Assembly (NCBI GenBank): GCA_016490735.1
Contig: JAEMWC010000747.1
Span: 62,001-126,000, forward strand
From: Pachyseris speciosa
Taxonomy: Eukaryota; Cnidaria; Anthozoa; Scleractinia; Pachyseridae
Length of the DNA: 64,000 bases
Direction of reading: 5' to 3'
How positions within the stretch are numbered: position 1 is the stretch's first letter; each line of letters begins with the position of its first letter. Of this stretch, positions 35,281 through 44,821 are shown piece after piece. Both the position numbers and the translations under genes were made by a program. The notes under the pieces were generated by a model that ran no database searches, had not been told where the DNA came from, and saw only the letters and a list, made by a program, of their open reading frames with translations.

Positions 35281-35703
35281 TTATATAACTATTCTCTTGA
35301 ATATGCAATAAAGTATTCCAGATATCTGGCCACATAATGGAGATCTTTTCATCAATCTTGATGTTGCATTCTCAGACAAAGCATATGTGTACCCTCGATC
35401 AAGTGAATAATAATCATAGAATCTACCGAAAGCATCATGTAGAATACCATGTGAGTTCAATACATCAATCCAACCAAGTGTTCTTTCAAGAAATCGTGTA
35501 ATACAACCACTCCCAGGGCCAATAAGCCCAATATCCTTGTGAACATGTAATATGTTTTCAACTGTATGCAATTTATTGAAATGCTTATGATACAGAAACT
35601 GGTATACAAGAGATGATTTAAGTATCGAGTCATCAACATAAGGATACTGTTTTTTGGTTTCTTCGAATGAATGTTCAACATATTTTATTATGTCTTCTAT
35701 CAT
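35281..35703 (-). CDS. Unknown 140-aa Polinton protein
   Basis: The ATG overlaps the stop region of the upstream fibre gene, implying co-transcription or reinitiation. The centre reads GLIGPGSGCITRFLERTLGW followed by HGILHDAFGRFYDYY. The Gly-rich loop plus 'HD' is faintly like a phospholipase A2 core, but the spacing and missing cysteines argue against relying on this. There is no signal peptide or TM segment. Function unknown. Confidence 0.55.
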   Translation of the reverse strand: MIEDIIKYVEHSFEETKKQYPYVDDSILKSSLVYQFLYHKHFNKLHTVENILHVHKDIGLIGPGSGCITRFLERTLGWIDVLNSHGILHDAFGRFYDYYSLDRGYTYALSENATSRLMKRSPLCGQISGILYCIFKRIVI

Positions 35704-36728
35704 ATATTATATCGTTGCATTAAAACGCTATGATGATCCAAAATTGTTTTTTCATCTAACATGAAATCCAAGTACACACAGAAAAAAATAACACTACCGT
35801 CAAGAGGTGCGATAGAGCTAGGATCCAAATCACCAAAAGTCATTTGCTGACTACCACTTCTATTGGCAGCTGTGAAATCTGCCATATGTTTTCCATTCCA
35901 ATAGATCTTGCTGGTATTGGTATTTGGAGAAGATAAATTATCCCAATGAACGGACAAGCAGTGCCAAACATTAATCTGCCCCAAGTCATTTGAGGAATAA
36001 TCTGATATCTTTCTGAAGTTCTGTATGGATGCATCAGGACCGAAATACACACAATTCTTTTCATCAACACCACTTATTGCTAAATTTGAACCATTGTAGT
36101 AGCTGACAAACTTATCATAACCTCCATCGTCATGACCAAAAAGCCCATTTTTCCATGGATTTCCACCTGTATTTGAATTTAATTTATAAACAATGAAGAT
36201 ATTGACAACATCATTATTTAAATTGATTTGACTTATCATTCTCTGTGATCCATTAAAGTCTAAATAATAACGACCATTATGTTTATTAGCTTTGGTACAA
36301 ACAGTGGGTCTTATGTTTAAAGTTGATTGTGTTGCATTATTTTCTTCATTCGAGAGATCGTACAATGTTTCAACTTTTCTGTCTGCATTCATATCTAAAA
36401 AATTATTATTCGCTCTGTCGATTTGATAAGTACATTTAGAGTATAATCTGATGAATTCAGAAACCCATAAATCCAAAAAACTGTCTCTGACAATATCTGA
36501 AACTTGTGATTTGATTACAACATGATCAGAATCATTGCCTGCTTTTACATTAGTCAAATGTTTGTTTCCAAGATCATAGTGACCATCTTGTGTTAATGTA
36601 AAACCAATTCCTTTATCACCTCTCTCACCTTTAGGACCAATTGCACCAGCATCGCCTCTATCACCTTTTGGGCCTCTTTCACCAGTTCTTGTATTATCTT
36701 GATTTTGTGGAGAATTAAAAACTCCCAT
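35700..36728 (-). CDS. Short fibre: collagen-like stalk with lectin-like head
   Basis: 342 residues, uninterrupted. Residues 1-14 (MGVFNSPQNQDNTR) are nearly identical to the start of the long fibre. About eight Gly-X-Y triplets follow, then a Q/D-rich hinge (TLTQDGHYD). The C-terminal ~220 residues look like a jelly-roll/LamG-type beta sandwich (FNGSQRMISQ, FIVYKLN, GLFGHDDGGYD, WHCLSVHWD, IYWNGK). Such an arrangement suits a virion surface fibre with a receptor-binding head. A TCTAA motif lies 12 bases before the ATG. The head assignment is an inference from strand pattern and motifs. Confidence 0.75.
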   Translation of the reverse strand: MGVFNSPQNQDNTRTGERGPKGDRGDAGAIGPKGERGDKGIGFTLTQDGHYDLGNKHLTNVKAGNDSDHVVIKSQVSDIVRDSFLDLWVSEFIRLYSKCTYQIDRANNNFLDMNADRKVETLYDLSNEENNATQSTLNIRPTVCTKANKHNGRYYLDFNGSQRMISQINLNNDVVNIFIVYKLNSNTGGNPWKNGLFGHDDGGYDKFVSYYNGSNLAISGVDEKNCVYFGPDASIQNFRKISDYSSNDLGQINVWHCLSVHWDNLSSPNTNTSKIYWNGKHMADFTAANRSGSQQMTFGDLDPSSIAPLDGSVIFFCVYLDFMLDEKTILDHHSVLMQRYNI

Positions 36729-36740
36729 TATAATATTAAT

Positions 36741-36745
36741 TTAGA
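36741..36745 (-). promoter_or_regulatory. TCTAA late-type motif, short fibre
   Basis: TCTAA on the minus strand, 12 bases before the ATG at 36728, within an AT-rich stretch. Confidence 0.6.
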
Positions 36746-36835
36746 TTAATTCATGACCACTTCAAGTGTGAATGCTGTATCAAATGCTCCACTATTGGGA
36801 TGTGAATAGTCAATTATAAGATAGCCTCTCGATAA

Positions 36836-39800
36836 TTATTTATCGATGTTAACCGTTGTGATATTTCTACCCACAGCACCATGTCTGTATTCAAAAATTG
36901 TTGCTGGTAATGGCAATTGCCCAGCACCTTCATTCTTTTTCTTGAAGTAGAATATTCCGGGTTTTGTTCCTTGTATTACATACATATTCTTAATATGAAA
37001 GTTATTGTTATGAATAACTAAAAATTCAGCGCCATTTATCAATACAGGCTTCAAAGTATTCTTATTATGTCCTTGTTTGGCTTTAACAGAGCAATTTAAA
37101 TATTGTATTTGGCCAATTATTCCATTCCCATTCAAATCTAGATCACCTCCTAATTTTGGCTGATAGAGAGCAAATCCTCCGAGATCCAAAGCTGTTTCCA
37201 TAATTACGCCTGTGACACTTGAACGAAAAAGATTCAAACTATTATTATGAATTCTATAGCCATTCAGATTTAAATCACCGCCAAGTTTAGCCTCTTTTAT
37301 CAGATAAGTGTTCATATTAATATTATTTAGCATTGTAAATTCACCATTGTCTCCACCAAACAACCAATTTTCATTTTCTTTCACATCAAAACCATTCAAA
37401 TCTAAATCAGTTTGTAATTGCATTTTTTCATTCACGATTTTATAAGCTTCTGCGAAGTCGTAAACACTTGATGGAACGTCTACAGCTTCAAAATCAATAC
37501 CATATGCAACACAATGAACTTTGTACTTATTTGGATAAGTTGGGTTAGCATTAATATGTATTGTACAATATAAATATTCAGGTGGTGAACTTACTGAAGG
37601 TTTTTCAATCCATAATAAATATCTCGAATGATCTTCATTTCTGTTGTCAAATTTTCTCCCTACAGTTTTATGAATTGTAATTCTACCAGTTGCATTGAAT
37701 GTTACACTACTAAGATTCATTCCTTCATAATCAGGAAATAGCCATTCAAGAATGAAAGTGTATTTTCCATCTTTTATTGTATACATATTAAATCCAATTC
37801 TAGCTCTGTAAATATGATTAGCTTCTTTATTCAAGTCTACATCAATGACCTTTTTTAAAATCAAATGTGGTGAACGAGGTAAATTGACATATCCATTAAC
37901 TGTCAAGCCATATTCAGTGCTGATTTCATCGATATCATTCATCAAATATTTGAAAGCATTCTTTGGATGAGAAGCAGATGAAATATGACTTTTTTCTAAT
38001 TGATCTAAATTTACGGCATCAGTTTTATTTGTTCCTTCTTTTAAGTTAATGATTTTATGCCCTCCAAGTTTTAAGTCTGCTGCCATCGCATTTGTTCCAT
38101 TCAATAATAAAGCGTTTGCTCTAATAACTATTCCAGCTCGATTTAAAACTCTGAAGTTCACAGCATCAGTTTCATTCGACGGGTCCGCTAAATTCGTCAC
38201 TCTATTTCCACTCATTGACAAATTTCCATACATCGCAGTCGAACCGTCTCGTCGGAGAAAATATTCGTCAGTATAAAGTTTTGTCACCGCATCGTCTGCG
38301 TTGACGGGTGGAGCAAGATCAGTGATGGCATTGTTGTTCATATTTAGATTTTGTTGTGCAATCGTATCGAGTTTGGTTTGCAACCTCTGGTCCACATAAC
38401 TTTTGTTTACAGCATCTTGTGGGTTTGAGGGGTTATCCTGCAGGTTGAGGATTTTGTTTAATTTCATGTCAATATTACTACCAAACGCAACATGGCCGTT
38501 TTCAATTTCATACGCTGGGTCGTGCACAAAGTAAGACAAATTGGTATGATAGCCATAGGCCCCATAAACGATGATATGTGTTTTGGTGTTACACGCAGGA
38601 GCTGTGCTGGAAAGTTCCACCTCAATCGCCGCTTGACCACCACTGGTTTTTTCTATCTGGAAAAGTTTTTTCATGTAACCATCAACGTGTGGAGTTTCAG
38701 GAAAAGGTTTTTGAAACGGCTGTCCCGCATCTCGTATATTTACAGTTGGAAGGGTTAAATCGACTGTTGCACTTCTTGTGTCTGATGGTGAGTAAAACTC
38801 AACAACAAAAGTGTACTGACTGTTACTCAAAGATGTCACATCAAAACGAATTTTGGATGTAAAGTTGACACTTCGTTTAATGAAAAAAGACAATGAGGAC
38901 TTATTTATGTGGTATGGCGATCTATCAAAATTCTCAATTTGAAGGTTTTCCACACCACTGACTGCAGAAGACTTGGATATGTCTTTTAACAGAAAAGCGA
39001 ATGGGTTGCGTTGAGCTCCTGATGCTGAAAGAACAAGGTCATCAACATACTTTTTGTTGGCAGAATCTTTGTCAGAAGTTGGAGCCCCAACATTTGTTAT
39101 TTCACTGTCACCCATGTCAAGATCACCAGTCATTGCAACACTTCCATCTTTTTTAAGAAATGGTGAAACATCAATGCCAGCAATTTCAGTATCAACATAC
39201 CCCTTTGTGGCTGTATCATTGTTTGCTGTTGGCGCTGCTACATTTGTAATTTTGTTGTCACCCATGTTCAGATCACCAGTCATCGGGTTTGTTCCATCCA
39301 ATAATAATGTGTTTGTCCTGATACTTAGTATATTGCGTTGTACATAACCTAAATTAACCGCATCATAAGTACTAACTCGAGATGATGAACTAGGGAATGG
39401 TATACCACTGATTCTGTTGCCACTCATGTTCAGATTACCAGTCATTGCAACACTTCCATCTTTTTTTTACATATGGAGACATGTCAATATTTGGGGTATG
39501 ATCATCAACATATTTTTTGTTAGCAGCATCTTTATCATCAGTTGGAGCCGTAAGATTTATAATTTTATGGTCATCAACATCAAGGTTTTCAGACATTTTA
39601 TTGGTTCCATATACATCCAAAAAATTGATGTTCACATAGTTTCTGTTGACAGCGTCTTGTGGGTTTGATGGAATGTCATTAAGGTTCATGATTCTATTAT
39701 TTTTCATGTCAATATTCCCACCAAAAGCAACATTACCATTTTCAATTTCAAAAACAGGATCGTGAATATGTGATAAAATGATATTAGAAAATCCATAAAC

Positions 39801-40561
39801 ACCATAAACTATGACATGATGTTTGGCATTATTTGATAAATATGGTGAGATCAACAATAATTCCATTGATGTAGCTCCTTGACTTGTTTTTTCAATGAAA
39901 AATATTCTCTTAAGATAACCATCAACAAGATGAGTCTTTGGAAATGCTCTTTTTATTGAATCTTTTCTTTCAATTAAATTTGATGACAAAACATCATCAT
40001 CAACTGTTGCATTGTATGGATTACCATCAGTATAAAACTCAACAACTAAAGTGTACTTTGAAACTTCCAATTGTGTCAGATCAAAACGAAGAACAGTTGT
40101 AAGACCAGCAGAAGGAATCACAAAAGACAATGATTTTTTTTATTGATATTGTATGGGCTTTTAGTATAGTCTTCTAATTGCAGATTATTCGCATTTCTGA
40201 TAATGGTTGTTTTTGATATATCTTCAAGAAGAAATTTAAATGGATTTTCCCTTGTTCCTTCAATTGATAAAACAGAATCGTTTACGTATCTCATATTAAC
40301 AGCATCTTTGTTAGAAGTTGGGTCTGCTACATTACTAATTTTTTTGTTTTCAATGTCATAATTACCATCTTGTGTTAATTTGAATCCATCACCTTTGGGA
40401 CCAACAGCTCCAGTAGCTCCTTGTGGACCAATTGCACCTGTATTACCTTTTGGACCTCTATCACCTTTTTCACCTTTGGGACCAATTGGACCAGCTGGGC
40501 CTCTTTCACCAGTTCCAGTTTTTGTTTTATCTTGATTTTGTGGAGAATTAAAAACTCCCAT
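36836..40561 (-). pseudogene. Long fibre: collagen stalk and phage-tail-fibre-like repeats (two frameshifts)
   Basis: One gene of roughly 1240 codons read in three frames. The start is at 40561, with a shift in an 8-base A run at 40134-40141, another in an 8-base A run at 39461-39468, and a stop at 36836. The N-terminus repeats the MGVFNSPQNQD tag of the short fibre, then about 13 Gly-X-Y triplets. The remainder alternates about 13 copies of an M-T-G-[ND]-L-x-M-x-x-[NH]-x-I-x-N-L unit, typical of phage tail fibres, with three related ~150-residue beta-rich domains. It is probably a trimeric host-attachment fibre. Whether the shifts are real or assembly errors cannot be told here. Confidence 0.8.
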
Positions 40562-40567
40562 ATAATA

Positions 40568-40577
40568 TTAGATTAGA
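40568..40577 (-). promoter_or_regulatory. Double TCTAA motif, long fibre
   Basis: TCTAATCTAA on the minus strand. The distal copy ends 11 bases before the ATG at 40561. Confidence 0.65.
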
Positions 40578-40596
40578 TAACACAGTGAAGTTTGAT

Positions 40597-40797
40597 CTAT
40601 CTAATTACCATTGTTGTCATTGTTGTCATTGTTGTCATTGTTGTCATTGTTGTCATTGTTGTCATTGTTGCCATTGTTACCATTGTTGTCATTGTTGTCA
40701 TTGTTGCCATTGTTGCCATTGTTGCCATTGTTATTTTTTTTTTACCTTTTGTAGGAATCATTTCATATATATTTGGATTTGGATCGAATCTTGCCAT
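40597..40797 (-). CDS. Small low-complexity ORF
   Basis: A 66-residue frame starting MARFDPNPNIYEMIPTKGKK and then reading through a 9-base tandem repeat as Thr-Met-Ala/Thr units. In the next frame the repeat would read Asn-Asn-Gly/Asp. A 9-base A run sits exactly at the junction, so the original tail may have been the Asn-rich one. A TCTAA motif lies 11 bases before the ATG, supporting a real gene. Function unknown. Confidence 0.5.
   Translation of the reverse strand: MARFDPNPNIYEMIPTKGKKKITMATMATMATMTTMTTMVTMATMTTMTTMTTMTTMTTMTTMVIR
40609..40733. repeat. 9 bp minisatellite (ATTGTTGTC)n
   Basis: About 13 copies of ATTGTTGTC/ATTGTTGCC on the plus strand inside the small ORF at 40597-40797. 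Confidence 0.95.
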
Positions 40798-40808
40798 ATA
40801 ATATTGGA

Positions 40809-40813
40809 TTAGA
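40809..40813 (-). promoter_or_regulatory. TCTAA motif, small ORF
   Basis: TCTAA on the minus strand, 11 bases before the ATG at 40797. It overlaps the last codon region of the ATPase gene. Confidence 0.55.
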
Positions 40814-41455
40814 TTAAACTGCACCATAAAAATTTCTCTTGATTGTCTTCATCGGCTTGTCAACATAACAGAAGGAATATGGTTTCTTGGTTGCTTCAAT
40901 GTATTTCTTCTTGTCAATTCCAAGTTCTTGTGAAATCAGATTCCTTTCTCTTGAGGATGGGAAATCATAAATGCAGAAGTGACTGCAATTGAGTCTGATT
41001 GATTTTGGACAGCCATAGAATGATTGTGTGAGATATATGACTGAACAGTTCTTGTGTCTCCCCTGAATGAAATAGCTGATTATCTGATCTTGTTTCTTGT
41101 CAGTCACGAAATCATCAAAAACAACCAATCGCTGCAAATCTGTGTCTTTTATTTGTTCAACTGGCAATATCTCTTCTTGACTGCAAACCAAGGCAGGATA
41201 TCCAATGTGACTGCTTATTTCATCCATTACTTTCCGAAGATATCTGTACTTGTCTTGATCCAAGTTTTTGGCGTATAAATGTATTTGATCATAATAGACC
41301 AAAGGTTCCATAATCAAATGCATGAACAATGTTGTCTTTCCAGATCCAGAATTACCAGCCAATAACATTCTAAATGTATCTTTTGGCATATACGGATACA
41401 ACTGTCTGAATGAATTATTTGAATTCTGAATGATATCATAATTTGGAATTTCCAT
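40814..41455 (-). CDS. Genome-packaging ATPase (A32/FtsK-like)
   Basis: 213 residues, intact. Walker A is GNSGSGKTT at 34-42. Walker B is RLVVFDDFV at about 109-117. A sensor-like segment ...SVIYLTQSFYGCP follows at about 140. This is the small packaging ATPase shared by Polintons, virophages and nucleocytoplasmic large DNA viruses, which pumps DNA into the capsid. It is transcribed divergently from the coiled-coil gene. Its TCTAA lies 11 bases before the ATG, only 4 bases from the opposing motif. Confidence 0.93.
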   Translation of the reverse strand: MEIPNYDIIQNSNNSFRQLYPYMPKDTFRMLLAGNSGSGKTTLFMHLIMEPLVYYDQIHLYAKNLDQDKYRYLRKVMDEISSHIGYPALVCSQEEILPVEQIKDTDLQRLVVFDDFVTDKKQDQIISYFIQGRHKNCSVIYLTQSFYGCPKSIRLNCSHFCIYDFPSSRERNLISQELGIDKKKYIEATKKPYSFCYVDKPMKTIKRNFYGAV

Positions 41456-41466
41456 ATGTTAATAGT

Positions 41467-41480
41467 TTAGATTAGTCTAA
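41467..41480. promoter_or_regulatory. Bidirectional TCTAA pair
   Basis: TTAGATTAGTCTAA. The minus-strand TCTAA (41467-41471) is 11 bases from the ATPase ATG at 41455. The plus-strand TCTAA (41476-41480) is 11 bases from the ATG at 41492. Confidence 0.7.
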
Positions 41481-41491
41481 CACAATTGTAT

Positions 41492-42348
41492 ATGGATATA
41501 GAACGTATGAAAAGGCTTCTTAAAAGTGGAATTGAAGCTGGAAATAAAACTAGAGAAGTTCGTGAGGCTATCAAGACTTATGAAAACAGAAAACAGGATG
41601 CTTATGATACAACATCAGAATTACTGAAACCCTCTATTGATGTCCAGAAGAGTGTGAAAGAAAGTGTCGACAAAAAACAGGATGAAGTTATTGAACAGTT
41701 GAAAAAAATCAAAAAGCCTTAACATCTGGTTTTGAAGATCTCATTCTTTTGAACACACTGCCTGAATCAGTACCTGTGAAAACAACATTACCAATTGATT
41801 ACAAACCAAAAATGACGTCTGAAACTGAAACACCTTATAAGTCAAATCTTGATAAAGGTTTTTCACTTGAGGATATTCAAACATTGATGAAACATAATTT
41901 AGCTCCTCCATCACAGATATTTAAATCATATATGGATGGAACAATCGATATTAATGAGTATGATCGAATGATTGGTAAATTAACCAAAGATATTGGAAGA
42001 CAAAAAGCTCATCTATCAACAACCAAAAAGAATAGGGATAAAAATAAAGAACAAATTCATAAAATAACTCAAGAGATCAAATTATTGCAAAAGTACCGAA
42101 AAAGAATTGGCGCCGTTGAGGAAGGTGCACAAACTATCGGTTCAGGTATCAGAAAGAGAAAACAATATGGAGCAGGTGTTTTTCATTACAATAATATTGG
42201 AGACTTGCTTTCACGATTGCAATTACTTGGTGGGTCCCTATTTGCAGGTAATAACAGTGCGTTTGTGAATATATTACATGTATTAAGCAGATTGGGTGTT
42301 ATTGGAACTAATGAGCTAAATAAAATAATGATGAAATATCTAATGTAA
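41492..42348 (+). pseudogene. Coiled-coil virion-associated protein (one frameshift)
   Basis: The first 76 codons (start MDIERMKRLLKSGIEAG) are charged and helical. The frame shifts by -1 at a 7-base A run (41702-41708) and continues to 42348. The second part holds a Lys/Glu-rich coiled coil followed by a Gly-rich tail with QLLGGSLFAG. It lies just ahead of the minor capsid gene, so a structural role is likely, but the family is unrecognised. I start at ATG 41492 rather than the TTG at 41486 because TCTAA is 11 bases before it. Confidence 0.6.
42339..42343 (+). promoter_or_regulatory. TCTAA motif, minor capsid
   Basis: 11 bases before the ATG at 42355. It overlaps the 3' end of the preceding gene. 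Confidence 0.65.
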
Positions 42349-42354
42349 AAGTAT

Positions 42355-43135
42355 ATGACAGAAATTTCATTACGATTCAACAGTAAAAACAGAGACAAAA
42401 TTGGTGTCAGCAAGAGTCATGATTTTGAAAAAAGATTCAATACACCTATCAACTTAACGCATGATTTGAAATATGAAATGGCAGTGAATGTTATCAATAT
42501 GACATACAGTTGGTACAATATCAGAGAATTTTTTGGGAATAATCAAATGAAATATAGCCACGACAAAGGTGCAAAATGGGAAACAATAACATTCGTTGAC
42601 GGGATGTATTCATACGACGATATCAATAGTTACATTCATGAGTATATGAGAAAAAATAACCATGTACTGAATCCATCTGAAACAGACAAATCAAAATTCA
42701 TGTATGGTATTAACATGTATTTCGTTTTGTCAGCATATCGCATTTTGATTGAACTTGATGAAAACTATCGAGTGGATCTGAGAAATCTTGATTTCAGAAA
42801 ACTTATCGGTTTCGATTCAAAATTAGTTTCAGCCACAGAATATGGAACAAATCTACCTGATATTACAAGAGGAGTAGATTTATATCAATTGTGATATGGT
42901 GATAGATAGCATTGTTGATCGAAATAGCACAAATACAATCGCAGTTATACCAGTCACAGATCTCGTTAGAAGTTTACCTTTCACTTACAAACCTCGTTTT
43001 CTTTCATGGAATCCTGTCTCAACACATACAATCAGCTCAATACGTTTTTATGTCACTGATTCTTCTAGACAACCGGTTGATTTAAACGGGATAGATTGGT
43101 ATATTGAGTTATTCTTGAGAGGGACAGAATTATAA
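42355..43135 (+). pseudogene. Minor capsid protein, penton-like (one frameshift)
   Basis: The first 179 codons run to a stop at 42894. The protein continues in another frame from 42896 (MVIDSIVDRNSTNTIAV...) to 43135, so a small indel near 42890 splits it. Segments such as FRKLIGFDSK, LPDITRGVD and RFYVTDSSRQPVDLNGIDW match my memory of the single-jelly-roll penton proteins of Polintons. It sits just before the major capsid gene, as is usual. It would form pentameric vertices. Confidence 0.75.
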
Positions 43136-43137
43136 AA

Positions 43138-43142
43138 CCTAA
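43138..43142 (+). promoter_or_regulatory. Variant motif CCTAA
   Basis: A one-base variant of TCTAA, 6 bases before the ATG of the small basic protein. The spacing differs from the consensus, so this is weak. Confidence 0.3.
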
Positions 43143-43148
43143 TAGTAT

Positions 43149-43403
43149 ATGAAACGGTTTGAGTTTAAAAAATATGAACAACATGGTGAAGGTGTCATGA
43201 CTGACATTATCAAAACAGTTGGGAAAAAAGCAGCTGAAAAAGCAGCCACAACAATTGGTGAACATGCTGGCAAAAAAGCTGGCGACAAAATCATAGAACT
43301 TTTGAAAAAGAGAAAAAGTGGAAACAAGAGTGGAACTGAGAGTGTGAGCCAGACTGGTGGTTTAATCAAAAGAAAGAGAGGCATACCTCGTAAAATCAAA
43401 TAA
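43149..43403 (+). CDS. Small basic Polinton protein
   Basis: 84 residues, strongly basic. An amphipathic Ala/Lys-rich helix (KAAEKAATTIGEHAGKKAG) is followed by SQTGGLIKRKRGIPRKIK. The xGG junction before the basic tail resembles an adenovirus-type protease site. It is placed between the two capsid genes, which suggests a minor virion component or DNA-condensing/membrane-active peptide. Family not recognised. Confidence 0.6.
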   Translation: MKRFEFKKYEQHGEGVMTDIIKTVGKKAAEKAATTIGEHAGKKAGDKIIELLKKRKSGNKSGTESVSQTGGLIKRKRGIPRKIK

Positions 43404-43409
43404 CTTTTA

Positions 43410-43414
43410 TCTAA
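43410..43414 (+). promoter_or_regulatory. TCTAA motif, major capsid
   Basis: 11 bases before the MCP ATG at 43426. Confidence 0.7.
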
Positions 43415-43425
43415 CACAATAATAT

Positions 43426-44715
43426 ATGTCAAACTATCGTGACTCAAAATATATCGAAAGATATGAAGATGTAGTGTTCGAACTAGAGACAGCACTTAAT
43501 ACTGTAGTAGCAAATAATGCTCATCAGAGGAAAACAGGTTACCGTTTCGTTGTTGATAACAGTGGAGAGACTACACCATTTGATTGGTACAATGCCCGTT
43601 TGAATGTTGATTTCATTGTAAAGAAGCTTGCAGATGGAGCCGCCATTGCAGAAAATGATAGAAATGGTATCGTTAATTCAGTTCGCGCTCTTATAAACAC
43701 TCTCAATGTAAAAATGAATGGTATTGATGTTTATGAGTGCAGAGATGCCAACCAAGCCACAAATATTAAGTCGTTGCTTGAGTATTCACAAGGTTATGCT
43801 TCAAGTCAAGGAACAAATGAGTTTTTCTATCTTGACACCAACAGGATTGCTGATGACAGAGTTGCTCAGGTGGCTACTTATAACAAAGGTTTCGCAGCTC
43901 GCAAAGCACCGTTAAATACTGCTGGTGGTAAAGTAAATGCAGAGCTTGCATTGAACAGATACGGTTTTTTCAAGAGCCTTAGGGATGAACTTTTGCCAAA
44001 CTCTAAATTGGAGGTTAACTTGACACTTGAGAGTGATGACAATATGATTTGGCAAGCTGCTGATGATTGCCGTGTGGTACTAACTAAATTTCAGCTTATT
44101 GTTCCTCGTATCATTTTTAATTCAGCGGGAAAGTCACTGTACATGAGTAAGTATCTTGACAACAGAAAGTGGACTTACATGAGAGAAATGGTTGAGAGAG
44201 GCAATTCAACAAGACAACAGACAGCCAATTTCCGTATTTCCACAGGAATAAACAAACCCAGGCATGTCTTTGTATTCATCATCAATGACGCTAATGATTC
44301 TGATCAGACAGCCAATAAATTTCTCTATAACAGCTTTTCAGTTGCAAATAACCAAACTTTGAATGATTGTTATCTTGAGGTTGGCAATGGTAATGATTAT
44401 CCAGAGGTTCATTATAAACCATCAACAGAACCAACAAGAGTATTTAGAGATGTTTTGAAATATGTTCAAGCTGTAAATGATTTCAGTGAAAGTACCCTTC
44501 TTAACAGGGGCAACTTCGGTACAATATTCCCTTTCATTTATTTTGATTTGACGAAACAGAAACAGGATATCAAAGATGGAATGACAAAACTGACTTTCAA
44601 ATACACTTTGAGTGCTGCAACAAATGCTGATTACAGTGTGTATGCACTGGTCCTCTATGAGCAGGATATTGAGATGAGAACGACTGATGGTAAAATCGTC
44701 TTGAGATCTATGTAA
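43426..44715 (+). CDS. Major capsid protein, double jelly roll
   Basis: 429 residues, uninterrupted. It begins MSNYRDSKYIERYEDVVFEL. Diagnostic stretches are TPFDWYNARLNVDF near residues 49-62, ALNRYGFFKSLRDELLPNSK near 180, FQLIVPRIIF near 224 and a C-terminal TADYSV-like strand (NADYSVYALVLYEQDIEMRT). These match the Polinton double-jelly-roll capsid protein, which forms pseudohexameric capsomers. The length is at the short end of the family. The intact frame implies that this copy could until recently encode capsomers. Confidence 0.93.
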   Translation: MSNYRDSKYIERYEDVVFELETALNTVVANNAHQRKTGYRFVVDNSGETTPFDWYNARLNVDFIVKKLADGAAIAENDRNGIVNSVRALINTLNVKMNGIDVYECRDANQATNIKSLLEYSQGYASSQGTNEFFYLDTNRIADDRVAQVATYNKGFAARKAPLNTAGGKVNAELALNRYGFFKSLRDELLPNSKLEVNLTLESDDNMIWQAADDCRVVLTKFQLIVPRIIFNSAGKSLYMSKYLDNRKWTYMREMVERGNSTRQQTANFRISTGINKPRHVFVFIINDANDSDQTANKFLYNSFSVANNQTLNDCYLEVGNGNDYPEVHYKPSTEPTRVFRDVLKYVQAVNDFSESTLLNRGNFGTIFPFIYFDLTKQKQDIKDGMTKLTFKYTLSAATNADYSVYALVLYEQDIEMRTTDGKIVLRSM

Positions 44716-44821
44716 ATGGAATAATTAATTGGAAATAATTAATTAAATTAAATAAATTAAATAAATAAATTATTAATCAAATGTTTTATATTAAATACAA
44801 TTTAGTATAAACATATATTAT

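Noticed and set aside
35281..35703. Phospholipase A2 assignment for the 140-aa protein
   Set aside because: A Gly-rich loop and an HD pair are present, but spacing is wrong and the cysteines are missing; the clear PLA2 is at 46346-46990.
39461..40141. Programmed frameshifting at the A8 runs of the long fibre
   Set aside because: One site would need a -1 and the other a +1 change, which fits random run-length errors better than a programmed mechanism.
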